A stretch of 64,000 nucleotides of DNA from Scylla paramamosain (Eukaryota; Arthropoda; Malacostraca; Decapoda; Portunidae). The stretch covers positions 17,065,001 through 17,129,000 of the forward strand of contig NC_087151.1 in assembly GCF_035594125.1 (NCBI RefSeq). The letters run 5' to 3'. Of this stretch, positions 48,241 to 63,818 are shown piece after piece. The first letter of the stretch is position 1. Every line of letters starts with the position of its first letter. Both the position numbers and the translations under genes were made by a program. The notes beneath the pieces were generated by a model, which worked only from the letters and a program-made list of their open reading frames with translations, was not told the origin of the DNA and made no database searches.

Positions 48241-49424
48241 GTTAGTGCCTGCCAGCACTTGTAGCTGAACCATGGCTTGTCTCATGGCTCGACTCTGTAG
48301 GTACTGTGAGGGATGTGTCTGGTTTGGGCTGAGAGGATGAGGGAGGTGAGGTTTACCACATTGTGGTTCACGTCATCTGTGAATGTGGCACCCCAGTTGG
48401 TGGAGGCCAACTCTTCCTTTAGTCTCCACTAGTTAGCCTTCTCCCACAGTCAGATGGTGCACTTGCTCTCTCTCAGGAAGAGTGGAGGCACACTTTGCAG
48501 AGCACTGCAAAATGATCAGAGCTACCATCTTTTTCTAGTTGGTAGCACTGCACAGAGTCTTTTGGGAGGTCTGTTAGGAGGATAGAGTCATGTACATGCA
48601 TGACCGAATTCATGTGGTTGGTGAGCCTGTGGACCAGTGTCAAATCTGTGAAGGCCTGGCTCACCAGGTGCTGGTTTAGATCACCAGCAATAATGACATT
48701 TTGACAGCTGTGGGTGTCATGATCATATCCGGATGGTCTTTGAGGAAGGGGAGTAGAGTACTGTGCTGCCATTCAGGGTCATACAGAGGGCAGAGCAGCA
48801 CAGCAGTCCTGTCACCAAGGAGAAGGCAGAAAAACACTTCCATCTCCTCTAGAGCTGTGACAGGCATCAGCTACAGCTGCAGGCCCTCACAGTGGCACAA
48901 AACTATGCCACTGCCTAGCCTGGCTGGTCTGTCCGTCTTCACCCAGTGGGTGTAGTCTACAATCCTATCACACATCGTAACGCAAGTGTCATTCAGGAAT
49001 GTCTCGACAGCCACTATGATGTCGGTTTTGTTCCTGAGGGCTGCGTGGGTCAACTCAGTGATGTTTGTCCTTAATTCACGTACATTAGAAGACAGGATTC
49101 TGAGGCTTCTGGGTACTATGGCTGAGTTAATGATAATATGAGGGAGAGACAGCATCACTCATACACTGTACTGCTGGATCAGGTGTCCTTGGTGATGGGA
49201 TGGGGCCTGATGTAAGAGTAGTAAGTGCAGGGAACAGCTGTCTTTCCGACAGGAGCACCGTAAATAATCATTCCTGCCATGCTTTTGCCATCCAAGTGTA
49301 GCAGGAATCTGCTGCATGGCCTGGGCCATGAATTGATGGATGTTTGATCCCCTTGACAATGTAATGGTCATCAAATTGGCTGCTACCCTCCAGACATCAG
49401 ACACATTTACTGCTCACCCCAATG
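48241..49424 (-). mobile_element. Fourth LINE family, ORF end and AP-endonuclease
   Basis: From the 5' side (right): a short ORF tail (49159-49404, with MSDVWRVAANLMTITLSRGS), then an endonuclease domain starting SLRILSSNVRELRTNITEL. It continues DIIVAVETFLNDT, VDYTHWVKTDR, a GDLNQHLV box (about 48660) and the C-terminal DGSSDHFAVL box (about 48505). NV-L at the start, ETFL, GDLN and SSDH are the ordered motifs of LINE AP-type endonucleases. It differs from the CR1-like and Jockey-like endonucleases in this window. RT is absent; the element stops at 48241 at the Jockey-like insertion. Two or more stops break it. Confidence 0.75.
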
Positions 49425-49790
49425 TTCTCATCTGAAAAACATACCCTTTTCCACTGCTGAGAGGTCCTGTGCCTGTACTTATCAGCAAAAGCCAGCCTCT
49501 TTGCCTTTATTTCTTTAGTAAGCATTGGTATGATAACAGCCTTGTAAGAAGGTAAGTTGAGGCAGTGCTGGAGGCATTCACATATGGTACTAGCCGCAAC
49601 ATTTTTCATGAGTTCAGGATACATTTTTCTTATTTCTGTGCTTATGATGAATGGAGTTTGCTTGACTGCACCCATCAGTCTTGGCTGAAGTTTTCCTTGG
49701 CTTCCATAGGTGAGGTCTGGGAGGCAGTACTGTGCCAAGTGGCAGGTCTTGGCTAGCAACAAAAACACACAACACAGTTCTCTTTGATCA
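49425..49790 (-). mobile_element. Tc1-like transposase fragment
   Basis: The - strand reads GAVKQTPFIISTEIRKMYPE, then a helix-turn-helix-like stretch, then MLTKEIKAKRLAFADKYRHR, TSQQWKRVCFSDEN. The K-RLAFA-KY-W-QW--V-FSDE pattern is the start of the DDE domain in Tc1-type transposases, with the first catalytic Asp in FSDE. It is cut at about 49425 by (or next to) the fourth LINE family. The third catalytic residue and the TIRs are not found. The right limit is uncertain. Confidence 0.7.
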
Positions 49791-50119
49791 TCCTACTCGG
49801 CTACAAGTGTCTTTAATGCTCACATTTTCCTGCCTAAGGGTAATGATTTTGGCTCATTCTACCTTTTGCGGTAGTAGATCTGACCATTTTGAATACTCTT
49901 GGGAAAATTTAAGGCAAAAAACAAAGAGGGAACAAATTAGCATCCAAAGATTCCTTGGGCATCCATACATATCTCCTCCCCTTGTCGCTGCTTGCAAGCT
50001 GCTGAGATCTCTCACTCATATGAGTGTTGCAGCCTAAGGAATTGTCGCTAATTTTCCTGTATGTTTCAGAGGAAGGTGTTAACTTTATGATACTTTATAT
50101 GATACTGTATATACATATA
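49791..50119. other. No gene recognised
   Basis: About 330 bases, possibly the 5' part of the Tc1-like element, but no inverted repeat was found to support this. Confidence 0.4.
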
Positions 50120-50869
50120 TAATGGAACCTCGGTTACCAAACGTCTCCCTTTTCAAACAACTTGGTTTTTTAACAAAAATTTTCTCATAATTGCTTCAGT
50201 TGCCATACCATAATACAGTTTTTGAACAAAGTTACTTGATTTCAAATACTACAAGACATAGCAAAAGCTGCTATTTATTACTAATTTATAGTTTCTGTAA
50301 ATATCTCCTTTGTTTTTATATATCTGGAGGAGAGAGAGAGACAGTAATTCAATCTTTGAAATAAGTTAAATGTGATCCTGTTGAAGAATCTCGATGTAAA
50401 CAAAAAAGGTACAGCACTCAGAAGTAATCCCTAGCCTCCTGTGGCTCTCTCTATGACCCACAACACCATCACAACTGCATAACTGCATTTTCCCTGTAGC
50501 TTTTTCCCAGCAGCAAGATGTTTGAGTGTTATGATCATGTTCATAACTCTGTAAGGCTTCCCTCGTTTGATTAGTGACAAAGAGAATGCCTGCATGGTCT
50601 AAACAATATCTTTGGGGAGTTCTGTGTTACTAAGTTCATTCAGTACATCCTTCCTGGATAAAAAATTTCTATGCTGGAGATAATGTGGAGAGGCCATCTT
50701 AGCATTGGGAGCATCAGTCATTACCAGCTAAGACATGGTGGATGGTGTCTGAGAACAGATTTATCTATTTTGCATTGATTCCTATGAGGAAAATAGTTTT
50801 GGTTTTCGAACATTTCAGATTTCAAACAGCGTTCAGGAACAAATTAAGTTCGAAAGCTGCGGTTCCACA

Positions 50870-50870
<1 letters not shown>
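50120..50870 (-). mobile_element. TA-associated DNA transposon (copy 'H2')
   Basis: Left end aatggaacctcggttaccaa and right end ggttccacag match the inverted ends of copy 'H1' (18392-19088) in reverse orientation. The shared interior includes ctggctctctctatgaccca-like text and tcactaatcaaacgagggaag on the - strand. The HARBI1-like frame is decayed here. The right end is flush with a (TA)n tract. Confidence 0.7.

Positions 50871-50947
<77 letters not shown>
50871..50947. repeat. (TA)n microsatellite between two DNA transposons
   Basis: About 38 TA units starting at the TIR end of copy 'H2'. Confidence 0.97.
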
Positions 50948-50950
<3 letters not shown>

Positions 50951-50956
50951 CGTATA

Positions 50957-51630
50957 TGATGGCTCATAAGATGCACCTTTTCTCAAAAAAAGTCTCAAGA
51001 AATGAGCCTGTGTCCTATGAGGCCAAGGTTCAGCATTGAGGCAGTGGTTGGTGGTAAGTCTATGGCAACAGAGGCTCTAAAATCAAACTGCAGACATCTT
51101 TGCATATGTAAACAAAGTGATGATTGGTACTACATCACAAAACAACTCTTTTCTTTCAAGGTAACAATATATAATAGATCATACTTACCGGTAATTCACA
51201 TAGAATGACACCAGTCAGGAAGAATTTGCCTAAGTGACCATGCACCACTTATTGCATGTACCAAAACAAACACGCAGTCATTTACACACCAAACCTAGTA
51301 ACATGGGCAAGCTTCACTGTGTTCTTTACAGTGTGATGCTGTTACTCCTTGAGGTAAGACACACTTTCATACAATTAAAATTGCACCTATCTTTTAACAT
51401 TCTTATGAACAAACTTTATTATCCCTGTAATCTCTCACAGTCACTGCTGACACATATGCCAGGTACATGTTTACATCTCACAGCAGGATTGGTACTTAGG
51501 CTACTAGCAAATAATAAAGTTTTTAGATGCAAAATATTGGGATTTAATAATGATCTAAATGCATGTGAGAGTCTTCAAATGTCAGGTGAAATCCTTCACT
51601 TCATATTCAGAGCTTAAATCCACTCATTTA

Positions 51631-51671
<41 letters not shown>

Positions 51672-51732
51672 CATTTTAATGTTTACCAAAACTGGTTGTG
51701 TCTTATGAGCCCAGGCTTCTTATGAGCCATCA
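50957..51732. mobile_element. MITE with TGATGGCTCATAAG ends
   Basis: The left end tgatggctcataaga (50957) is repeated inverted at the right end (cttatgagccatca, 51719-51732). Next to each end a second, shorter gagcc/ggctc copy occurs. A 40-base T run lies inside (51632-51671). No transposase frame. (TA)n tracts lie 9 bases to the left and 18 bases to the right. Confidence 0.6.
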
Positions 51733-51739
51733 AATACAG

Positions 51740-51860
<121 letters not shown>

Positions 51861-51909
51861 ATAGTAAGAGAAAGGATAACAAACAGAGAAATAAAGAAGG
51901 CTTGTAAAC

Positions 51910-53385
51910 GTGATGGGGTCCTTCCTATTGTTCTCAGAAACTGCTCCTCCCTGCTTGCACCTTGCTTAATCAAACTCTTTCAATTCTGTCAACATCTACC
52001 TTTCCTTCTTGCTGGAAGTTTGCCTACATTCAGCCTGTTCCTAAAAAGAGTGACCATTTTGATCCCTCAAACTACTGTCCTATTACTTTAATTTCCTGCT
52101 ATCTCAAGTTTTTTAATCTATCCTCAACAGGAAGATTCTTAAACATTTACCACTTCACTGCCTTCTATGTGATCGCCAGTATGGGTTCTGTCAAGGTTAC
52201 TTCTTAGAGATTTTGGTGAAACTTTTGCTGTTGCCTTAGACATATCAAAAGCTTTTGATAGAGTATGGCACAAAGTTTTGATTTCCAAACTACCCTCCTA
52301 CGGCTTCTATCCTTCTCTCTGTAACTTCATCACAAGTTTCCTTTCTGATCGCTGTATTGCTGTTGTGGTAGACAGTCATTGTTCTTCTTCTAAATCTATT
52401 AACAGTGGTGTTCCTCACAGTTCTGTCCTGTCACCCACTCTCTTCCTATTATTCATAAATGATCTAAACCAAACTTCATGTCCTATCATTCCTATGCTGA
52501 TGATACCACCCTGCACTTTTCCAACTCTTTTCATAGATGTCCAACCCTTCAGGAAGTAAACAGTTCACACAGGGAAGCCACAGAACACCTGACTTCTGAT
52601 CTCTCTCTCTAAAATTTCTGATTGGGGCAGAGCAAACTTAGTATTGTTCAATGCCTCAAAAACTGAATTCCTCTATCTGTCAACTCAACACAACCTTCCA
52701 GACAACTATCCCCTCTTCTTCAGTGACACTCAACTATCCCCCTCTTCTACACTGAATATCCTTGGTCTGTCCTTTACTTATAATCTGAACTGGAAACTTC
52801 ATATCTCATCTCTAACTAAAACAGCTTCTATAAAGTTGGGCATTCTGAGACATCTCTGCCAGTTTTTCTCACCTTTCCAGCTGCTAATTCTGTACAGGTG
52901 CCTTATCTGTCCATGTATGGAGTATGCTTCACATGTCTTGGGGGAGTTTCCACTCATACAGCTCTTCTAGACAGGGTGGAATCAAAAGCTTTTCTTCTTA
53001 TCTACCCCTCTCATCTGACTGCCTACCTTCACTCTCTTTCTCATCCCTGCAATGTTGCATATCTTGCTATCTTCTACTGCTATTTTCATACTAACTGCCC
53101 TTATGATCTTGCAAACTGCATACCTCCCCTCTTCCTGCAGCCTCACTGCACAAGACTTTCATCTTTCTCTCACCCCTATTCTGTCCACCTCTCTAATGCA
53201 AGAGTTAACCAGAATTCTCAATCATTCATCCCTTTCTCTGGTAAACTCTGGAACTCCTTGCCTGCTTCTGTATTTCCACCTTTCTATGACTTGATTCCTT
53301 CAAGAGGGAGGTTTCAAGGCACTTATCCTTTAATTTTTTACTACTGCTTTGGACCCTTGTCAGGGACCAGCATCTCAGTAGGTAT
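51910..53385 (+). mobile_element. Jockey-like LINE, 5'-truncated (copy 'B8')
   Basis: It starts in the RT entry (DGVLPIVLRN) and runs through [37 protein letters not shown] (about 52240-52310), a GVPHSSVLSPTLFLLFINDL palm (Gln-Gly replaced by His-Ser), a MLMIPP region where the YADD box is shifted out of frame by a 1-base change, ending in the C-terminal domain (VESKAFLLIYPSHLTAYLHS; SQSFIPFSGKLWNSLPASVF). The last tail segment is missing: it stops at accagcatctcagtaggt (about 53383) with no poly-A-like end. Confidence 0.85.
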
Positions 53386-54607
<1,222 letters not shown>

Positions 54608-54699
54608 CCTCCCTCCCATGTGTGTTTGTTATATCAAGAGTTTACTGTAAGAAAATGTATTTGTAAGTAACAAATGTATATGTGATGTATATGTGATGT

Positions 54700-57608
54700 G
54701 TGAGTGCAGGGAAAGTGATGTGTAAATCAGGAAGTGGCTGAATGGGTGAATTGGGGGAGTAGTGTACAGTTAAACATTGTCAGTGATTTGAACAGGAAAG
54801 ATGGTGGCTGGTACAGCAAATATTTATAAAGGTTTCAAGGAAGAAGAAAATGTGAAAATACGAGAAGAAATACATAACTTAGTAGCAATAATAAAGACAT
54901 GAAATGAGGAAAGAGAGGTGGTGACAATGTAAAAAAAAGGTATCCAGTGATATAGTAGAGATGAAGAAGAGGGAGATGGAAAGATAAAAAGAAAACAAAG
55001 AACTGAAAGAAAAGGTGACAAAAATAGTGGACTTAAACAAGAAGTACCATGAAGAAATCAAGAAACACAAGGAAGAGAATGAGGAGTTATAGAAAGCTTT
55101 ACAAGAAAGAGAGATTAATTTTGGGAAAATAAAAAAGTTAGTGACAGAGGAAGTCAAAAGTTGAAAGGAAGAGAGAGAGAGAACAACAAAAGGTTGATGT
55201 GGAGGAGATAATAAGGCAAAAGCAACAGGAACACAATAAGGACATGGAAAAGCAAGTGATTAAGATAGTAAAGGAAAAAAGTAATCTTGTGAAAGACACA
55301 GTACAGAGAAAGATATGTGTGGTGGTATTTGGGGTCAAGGAGCAGAACCTACCCATGAAAATAGCTAAAGAGAAAGAAAAGGCAAAAAGGGCTAAGGAAA
55401 TAATAGCAGAAGTGGCAGAAGAAGAGGAGATAGTTGAACAAACTGAAGAGGTTTATAGGATTGGAAAATACAATGAAAATGGAACAAGACCAGTAAAAAT
55501 AAGATTCATGTCACAAATAGCAGTGGAACATGTCTTACAAAGAACAGGAAAACTTGCAAAAGTAGAAGGAATGAGGGGAATTTGGATAAAGAGAGACATG
55601 AAAGAAGAAGAGAGAAGTAAACTAAAAGAGTTAAGAGTAGAGGCCCAGTAAAAAAATGAGGAGAGAACACAGAAACAAGCAAGGAGATTCATTTGGAAAG
55701 TTGTGGACATGAAAGTGGCACAAAGATGCCACAGAAGCCCACCAAGTAGAAGTTTAATAATTATTTTTACAAATGTAGATGGTTTGGTGTTGAGCCTATT
55801 GGAACTTAAAGACTAACTAAAGAACAATAAACCAGACATGATATGTTTAACAGAAACCAAACTAAAAGAGGAAATAAAGTTAGGATTTGCAAAGGAAGGA
55901 TATAGCACAAGTAGGAGAGACAAAAGGAAAGGAAGGAGGAGGAGGAGGAGGAGTAATGATATTGATAAAAGAGGATATAGTTGTTGAGGAAGTGGAATAT
56001 AGTGATGGAAAGGCTGAAACTTGAGTGTTGTGATTAAGATCAAAGGAAGTGAAAAAAAGTGAAGTTATTGTGATATACATACCACCAAAAAACTGATGTA
56101 TGGGGGACCAGTAGATATAAAATTATGCAACTAGAAACAAGAAATAGCATAGACGAAATGATAAGGAAAAGTAACAAAGTGCTCTTAGTAGGCGACTTCA
56201 ACAGGAATTAAATGGGAGGAGGGAGATGGAAGTGAAAAAAAATGTTGGGTCATGGAGCGAAGAACTTATGCATACCATGATGATGAATACAATGAAACAG
56301 TGGGTGAATGAACCTACAAGCTGCAGAGGAGACAGTTAGACTTAGTGTTTATGAAAACCTCAGAAAGTAGATCAAGTTTATATTGTCTGAGTCCTCTGGG
56401 AAGAAATGATCTCGTGACAATAGAAATATTACTACAAGAGGAAATAGTGTTGCACAGGAATGAACGATTTAGAAATGGAGTCAGAACTATGCTAAGGCCA
56501 ACTTTACAGAACTTAATAAATTTTATGGAAAAATTAACTGGAAAGAGCTATTTGAAGGCAAAGTAGTGCAAGAAATATATTATGTATTTTTGAGCAAGTA
56601 TAGAGAGGAGTTGCAACAGTTTGTACCAAGTTATAAAGCAAAAATTAGGAAACATGAATGGTATAATGCCAGGTGTGTAGAAGCAAAAAAGAAAAAGGTC
56701 ACTGCATGGAAGAAAGTTATGAGAAAATTCAACAGAAATACTAGGGAAGAATACAGAAAGGTATACAGATATGGTATAATAAGAAGAAAAGAAGAAAGAA
56801 ATTTTTTAAAGTGACATGGTAAGAAAATGGAGGAAAGAACCCAAACCCTTCTTCAGGTATATAAATGGAAAAATGAAACATAGGGATGACATAAACAAAT
56901 TAAGAAGAGAAGGAAGAATTTATGAAACTTCTGTGGAGATGAGTGAACTAATGAATGAGAGTTTTCAATCTGTGTTTACAAAGGAAATCAATTTTGTGGC
57001 ACTGAGAGTGGTATCACAGAATGAGGGAATACAGGAGATACAAGTAAAGAGACATGATATCAAGAAACTGCTGCAAGAGCTGGATGTTAGAAAAGCTATG
57101 GGACCAGATAAAGTAAATGGATGGATATTAAAAGAATGCAGAGAACAAATGAAGGAACCCATAGGGGATATAATCAACAGCTTGTTGAAAGAAGGGAAAG
57201 TACCAAGGGAATGGAAAAGAGCTAACACAGTCCCAGTATACAAAGGGGAAAATAAAATGGAACCATTAAATTACAGACCAGTGTCACTAACAAGCATTGT
57301 ATGCAAGCTTTGTGAAATAGTAATTAAAGATAGATGGGTGCAATATTTAGAAGATGAAAAGATAATTACAGAAAAGGAATTTGGATTTAAAAAAGGGAGA
57401 TCCTGTGCCACAAATCTACTGAGTTTTTATACAAGAGTAATAGCTGGAGTGCATGAGAGGGATGAATGGGTTGATGCAGTATACCTGGATCTCAAAAAAA
57501 CATTTGATAAAGTTTCCCACAAAAGTCTTATGTGGAAGTTAGAGGAGGAGGAGGTCAAGAAAAAGAGAGGGAGAAAATGGGAAGGAAAGGATGGAAGGGA
57601 GAGGAGGG

Positions 57609-57611
<3 letters not shown>
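54700..57611 (+). mobile_element. CR1-like LINE, 3'-truncated with all domains but the RT end (copy 'A5')
   Basis: ORF1 opens near 54801 (MVAGTANIYKGFKEEENVKI) and ends near 55650 after a coiled coil and VYRIGKYNENG, PVKIRFMSQIAVEHVL. It has an early stop. The endonuclease region (55750-56340) shows DMICLTETKLKEEIKLGF and VLLVGDFNR (about 56180) with frame breaks. The pre-RT region (56566-56814) and a 287-codon open RT part (56816-57679) follow, with KAMGPDKVNGWILKECREQM, NYRPVSLTSIVCKLCEIVIK, FGFKKGRSCATNLLSFYTRV and KKTFDKVSHKSLMWKLE. RT ends abruptly at (GA)n(CA)n before the GVPQGS and catalytic boxes. Confidence 0.85.
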
Positions 57612-57648
<37 letters not shown>

Positions 57649-57671
57649 ACACACACACACACACACACACA
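57612..57671. repeat. (GA)n(CA)n at a LINE-LINE junction
   Basis: About 16 GA units followed by about 13 CA units, exactly between the truncated copy 'A5' and the start of copy 'A6'. Confidence 0.96.
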
Positions 57672-59660
57672 GCAAGTAATGTGCAAAAGAAGTGGGAAGC
57701 TTTCATCAATATTTATGAAGAGGGAGTGAAAAGATATGTACCAAAAATAGAGACAAAGAGAAGATAAAACTGACTGGTATAATAGAAGATGTGAAATAGC
57801 TAGGGAGGAGAGGGAAACGGCATGGAATAGATGGCAGAGGAAAAATATGCAGGAGCTATGGCAAAACTACACAACTACTAGAAATGAATATGTAAGGGTT
57901 ATTAGAGAAGCAAGGAAAAATTATGAGAAAGATGTTATGGACAAATGCAAAGAGGAACCAAAACTATTCTTCAGATATGTGAACAGCAAAATGAAAAATA
58001 GAGAAGGAATAAGCAGATTGAAGGTGAATGGTCAAATGTGTGAGGATCCGGCTGAATTGGCAGAGATAATGAACAGGAGTTTTCAATCAGTATTCACAAA
58101 AGAGAGAACATTTGTGTGGCAGAGTGAGATGAGTGAGGAAATGGGTCTGGGGGACTAGACGTTAGGAAGGCCCCTGGACCTGTTGGAGTGTCAGGATGGA
58201 TACTAAAAGAGTGCAATCAGCAGTTGACATGGGTCATACATAATATTATTGAGAGCTCCCTAATTGAAAGTAGAGTCCCAATTGAATGGAAGAGAGCCAA
58301 CATAGTGCCAATCTACAAAGGTGGTAGTAAAGAGGAGCCCTTAAACTATAGACCTGTGTCTCCAACAAGTGTGGTGTGCAAAATGTGTGAAAAATTGGTG
58401 AAGGATAAATGGATGCAGTACCTAGAAGGAAATAAAGTGATAACAAAGCAACAATTTGGATTTAGGAGAGGGAGATCGTGTGTTACAAACTTACTGAATT
58501 TTTATTCTAGAAAGAGATGGATGGGCAGATTGTGTTTATTTAGATCTGAAGAAGGCCTTTGATAAAGTGCCACACAGGAAATTGTTGTGGAAGTTGAAGC
58601 ATAATGGTGGGCTAAGGGTGGGTTGGGGTTCTGCTGAGATGGATGGAAAATTTCTTGATAAACAGAGAAATGAGAACGGTGGTAAAAGATCAATAATCAT
58701 CATGGAGGGAAGTCATAAGTGGAGTACCCCAAGGCTCAGTACTTGCACCAATCATGTTTGCAGTCTATATAAATGATATGATGGAGAGTGTGAACAGCTA
58801 CATGAGCCTTTTTGTGGATGATGCAAAGTTGCTAAAGAAAGTTGAGAGTGCAGAGGACTGTGGAACATTACAAGAAGACCTGAACAATATCAGAGTGGAG
58901 TTATAGATGGAAAATGGAATTTAAAGAAGTGTAAAGTAATAGAATTTGGAGAAAGTACAAGAAGAGTAAAAGGAAATTATGTGTTGAATGGTGTAAGGTT
59001 GAGTGGAGCAGAAGAGGAAAAGGATCTCGGTGTTAACAGTGACTGGGAACCTGCCCCCAGAGAAACACATTAGCAAAATTACAGGAGAAACCTATAACTT
59101 ATTGAGAAGAATAAGGCAGGCCTTTGCATATATGGATGAAGAGATGGTCAGGAAGATGATCGTGTCGCTGATAAGACCTAGACTAGAATATGCAGCAGTA
59201 GTGTGGTTGCCATACAAGAAAAAAGGATATAAGGAAGTTGGAGAGAGTTCAGAGAGCAGCTACAAAGATGGTACCAAGTATCAGGGACTTCATATGAATA
59301 GAGATTGGCAAGGATACATCTACCAATGTTGGAAAAGAGGAGAGAAAGGGGAGACTTGATTACGATATATAAAGCATATGAGGGAGTAAAGGAGGTGGAC
59401 CGTAGCAACTTAATGGTCTGGGATACAAGGGACACTAGAGGACATGGAAAGAGGCTGAAGAGGAATGCTTGTAGTAGAGATGTCAAAAAGTATAGTTTCC
59501 CATATAGAAGTATTGATTTATGGAACAGTCTGGATGAGGAGATAGTAAATGCAGAAAGTATACATGGATTCAAGGCTACATTGGATGTTAAAAGATATGG
59601 AGATGGGACAGCACGGGCATAGCTCTTTTCCCATAAAGCACAACTAGATAAATAAGTAAA
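57672..59660 (+). mobile_element. CR1-like LINE, 5'-truncated (copy 'A6')
   Basis: It begins just before the RT (57765-57900, DWYNRRCEIAREE, NEYVRVIREARKNYEK), then EEPKLFFRYVNSKMKNREGI, NYRPVSPTSVVCKMCEKLVK (about 58340), FGFRRGRSCVTNLLNFYSR, SGVPQGSVLAPIMFAVYIND (in the frame at about 58720) and an FVDD box (about 58810). The C-terminal domain runs to about 59610 (LEYAAVVW, ERRERGDLITIYKAYEGVKE, KKYSFPYRSIDLWNSLDEEI). It ends in acaactagataaataagtaa and a short (AC)n. Frame breaks at about 58140, 58500, 58640 and 59030. Confidence 0.85.
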
Positions 59661-59750
59661 TACACACACACATGATGTTAGATGTGATGGTAGTACTGCA
59701 CAGCCACAGCACTGCATCTCACCAGATGTGGGGACAAAATACACACACTT

Positions 59751-59990
59751 TTAGGGATTTTAGTGAAACTTTTGCTGTTGCTTAGACATCGAAAGCTTTT
59801 GATACTATTTGCCACAAAGCTTTAATTCCCAAACTACCCTCCTATGCTTCTATCCTTCTCTCTGTAACTTCATCTTGAGTTTCCTCTCAAACCATTTTAT
59901 TGCTGCTTTGATAGACAGTCACTGTTCTTCTCCCAAGTCTATTAACAGTGTTGTTCCTCGGGGTTCTGTCCTGTTACCCACTCTCTTACA
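59751..59990 (+). mobile_element. Jockey-like LINE fragment, RT palm only (copy 'B9')
   Basis: About 240 bases matching 52205-52450 of copy 'B8': SKAFDTICHKALIPKLPSY, then cagtcactgttcttctccca and attaacagtgttgttcctcg. Both ends are truncated. Confidence 0.75.
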
Positions 59991-60081
59991 TTCTCACTTT
60001 TGTATACTTAATTCCATTTTCATCTTCAATCAGTCTCATTCTGTGTAGCAATCTTTAGGATTGCTTTTACTTTCACAGAGA

Positions 60082-60082
<1 letters not shown>

Positions 60083-60157
<75 letters not shown>
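60083..60157. repeat. (GA)n microsatellite
   Basis: About 37 GA units: the only long tract of this motif with purines on the + strand. Confidence 0.97.
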
Positions 60158-61943
<1,786 letters not shown>

Positions 61944-62004
61944 TGTGGATTACCGTGTGTATTCATCCTAGTTTTTGTCTAAGGCCTTGAAGATTGGGTG
62001 GAGT

Positions 62005-62447
62005 TACCATGAATGATGTGGAAAAAGGTTCATATCATCACCCTCAGGCAAAAAGGAGTTAAAATAAAAGTCATTGTTGCTCATCTTGGCTGCCTTAGAG
62101 TTATTGTGTTACACATTCTTACCTTCAAACAAGGCCTGGATGAGAATGAAGTTCTCTTGCCAAAATTCCACCCTGGTAAGCAAAGGAAGACTTCCCTGAA
62201 GACTGATGCATTTTACCCAGTGCTCTGTGCTAAAAGAATCCTTTCATGACATCAGGTGAAATAAAAAACCAACACTCATACCTCCTGAAAAATGTGGCAG
62301 AATGCACCATCCAGGATGGCCTCCACTAAGACCTGAAATTGTGTGTGAAATAGGCAGTAAAAAAAACTCTTCTTACTAAGATTGTGAAGAAAAGAAGAAT
62401 ATATATTTTCCTGCAACACAAGAATTAGACCCCACAGCAGTGGAAAG

Positions 62448-62532
<85 letters not shown>

Positions 62533-62543
62533 CTCTCTCTCTC

Positions 62544-62585
<42 letters not shown>

Positions 62586-63100
62586 GGAAGTACCTTCAGG
62601 GTGTCAGAATTAGTACAAGAACAATATGGCAGCCACTTGGAAGCAGTAGGTTTGACACTATGAAGACTAAAAACATTTTCAGTGACAAAAAAGGTGATGA
62701 CCATTTCTTTTGACCACCAAACACAACAATTTACCAAAGTACTTGAATGTGCTGAAGGATCACATATTCAAGTTTTGACAACCATCAACCTGATGGCATG
62801 TTCCTGCATGAAGGAACCTATCACCTTAGGTATGTTGATGTGAAAACTGGCTGGCAGAAATGCCCATGATCTGGTAGCTCATCTGACATGAAACTAATAG
62901 AAAATGCCTGGTTATTCAATAATCAACAGTTGACCATGAGCCAAAGATACAAATTTGTTATTGTACCTGAAAAAGGCAATTTTGGTGTTATGGCAAGAAA
63001 CTCATCTCACCTACTTAGAAAACTTGGCCACCATTATTTCTTCATTGTCCCTAATACTCGTGAAGAACTTGACATGTTGACTGAAGGTCACTGAAGGAAG
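62005..63100 (+). mobile_element. Decayed Tc1/mariner-like transposon
   Basis: 62013-62249 encodes WKKVHIITLRQKGVKIKVIV, then HPGKQRKTSLKTDA and AKRIL, resembling a Tc1-type N-terminal helix-turn-helix followed by the GRPRKT-like basic linker. 62870-63094 encodes SDMKLIENAWLFNNQQL, resembling the SPDLNPIENLW block around the last catalytic residue, then LDMLTEGH at the end. The middle is unrecognisable and interrupted by (CT)n at 62450-62581. TIRs were not found. Moderate confidence. Confidence 0.5.
62450..62581. repeat. (CT)n with CTCC interruptions
   Basis: About 132 bases of CT text with several extra C, inside the Tc1-like remnant. Confidence 0.96.
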
Positions 63101-63558
63101 TTTTTTTCTAAGTTGTGACATGTCACAGGTGGTCCATGCTTGATGTAATGGTTTTAATGGCTCCATTCTGTACTAGATGGCACGTGAAGTGTCTCAATAG
63201 CATAGTCCTTGTCATCCTCATATAGGTTTGAGGCCTACAGTCCTCTGTGCAGGTGTGCTCATAGATGATGTGGTCTTCCTGTAGAGGTGCTGGCTTTTTG
63301 TTTGTGGCTGTTCTTGATAAGTAGGTGTGATGTTTTTGTAATCCTGTAGTAAATCATTTGCAAGGTCTGGTCCCAGTGTTTCAGTTCTCTTCTTTTCTCA
63401 AATAACTGGATCCTTCTTAATTGCATCCAACTGACCATCAGTGAATCACACAATATGGACAGCCCCAAACCTGCATTTTTTTTTACTGCCACTGGCTACT
63501 TCAAATCCATTACATGAGGGAGCTCATTTTTGTACTCCCTGCTCTGATCATATGTAAA
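63101..63558. other. No gene recognised
   Basis: About 460 bases; a - strand open stretch near 63259-63492 has no motif. Confidence 0.45.
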
Positions 63559-63570
63559 CTTTTTTTTTTT

Positions 63571-63622
<52 letters not shown>

Positions 63623-63632
63623 TGTGTGTGTC
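63559..63632. repeat. T run plus (TG)n
   Basis: About 17 T followed by about 27 TG units with one TCTG interruption. Confidence 0.96.
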
Positions 63633-63656
63633 GTGTAAAGTGGCAGGTAATGTTAA

Positions 63657-63818
63657 TACAGTAGTACCTTGGCTTTATGAGTTTAATTCGTTCTGTGATA
63701 GAGCTCGTAACTCAATTTGCTCTTATGTCAAATCAGTTTTCCCCATTGAAATTAATTGAAATGCCATTAATCCGTTCCAGCCCCCAAAACACCCAAATTT
63801 TTGTTGTTTTTTTTTAAA
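63657..63818 (+). mobile_element. Pogo-type MITE left end
   Basis: Starts tacagtagtaccttggcttt and continues gagctcgtaactcaatttgc, a terminal-repeat style like the acagtggaacct ends of copies 'H1'-'H3'. It is cut at about 63818 by a second element. Confidence 0.55.
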
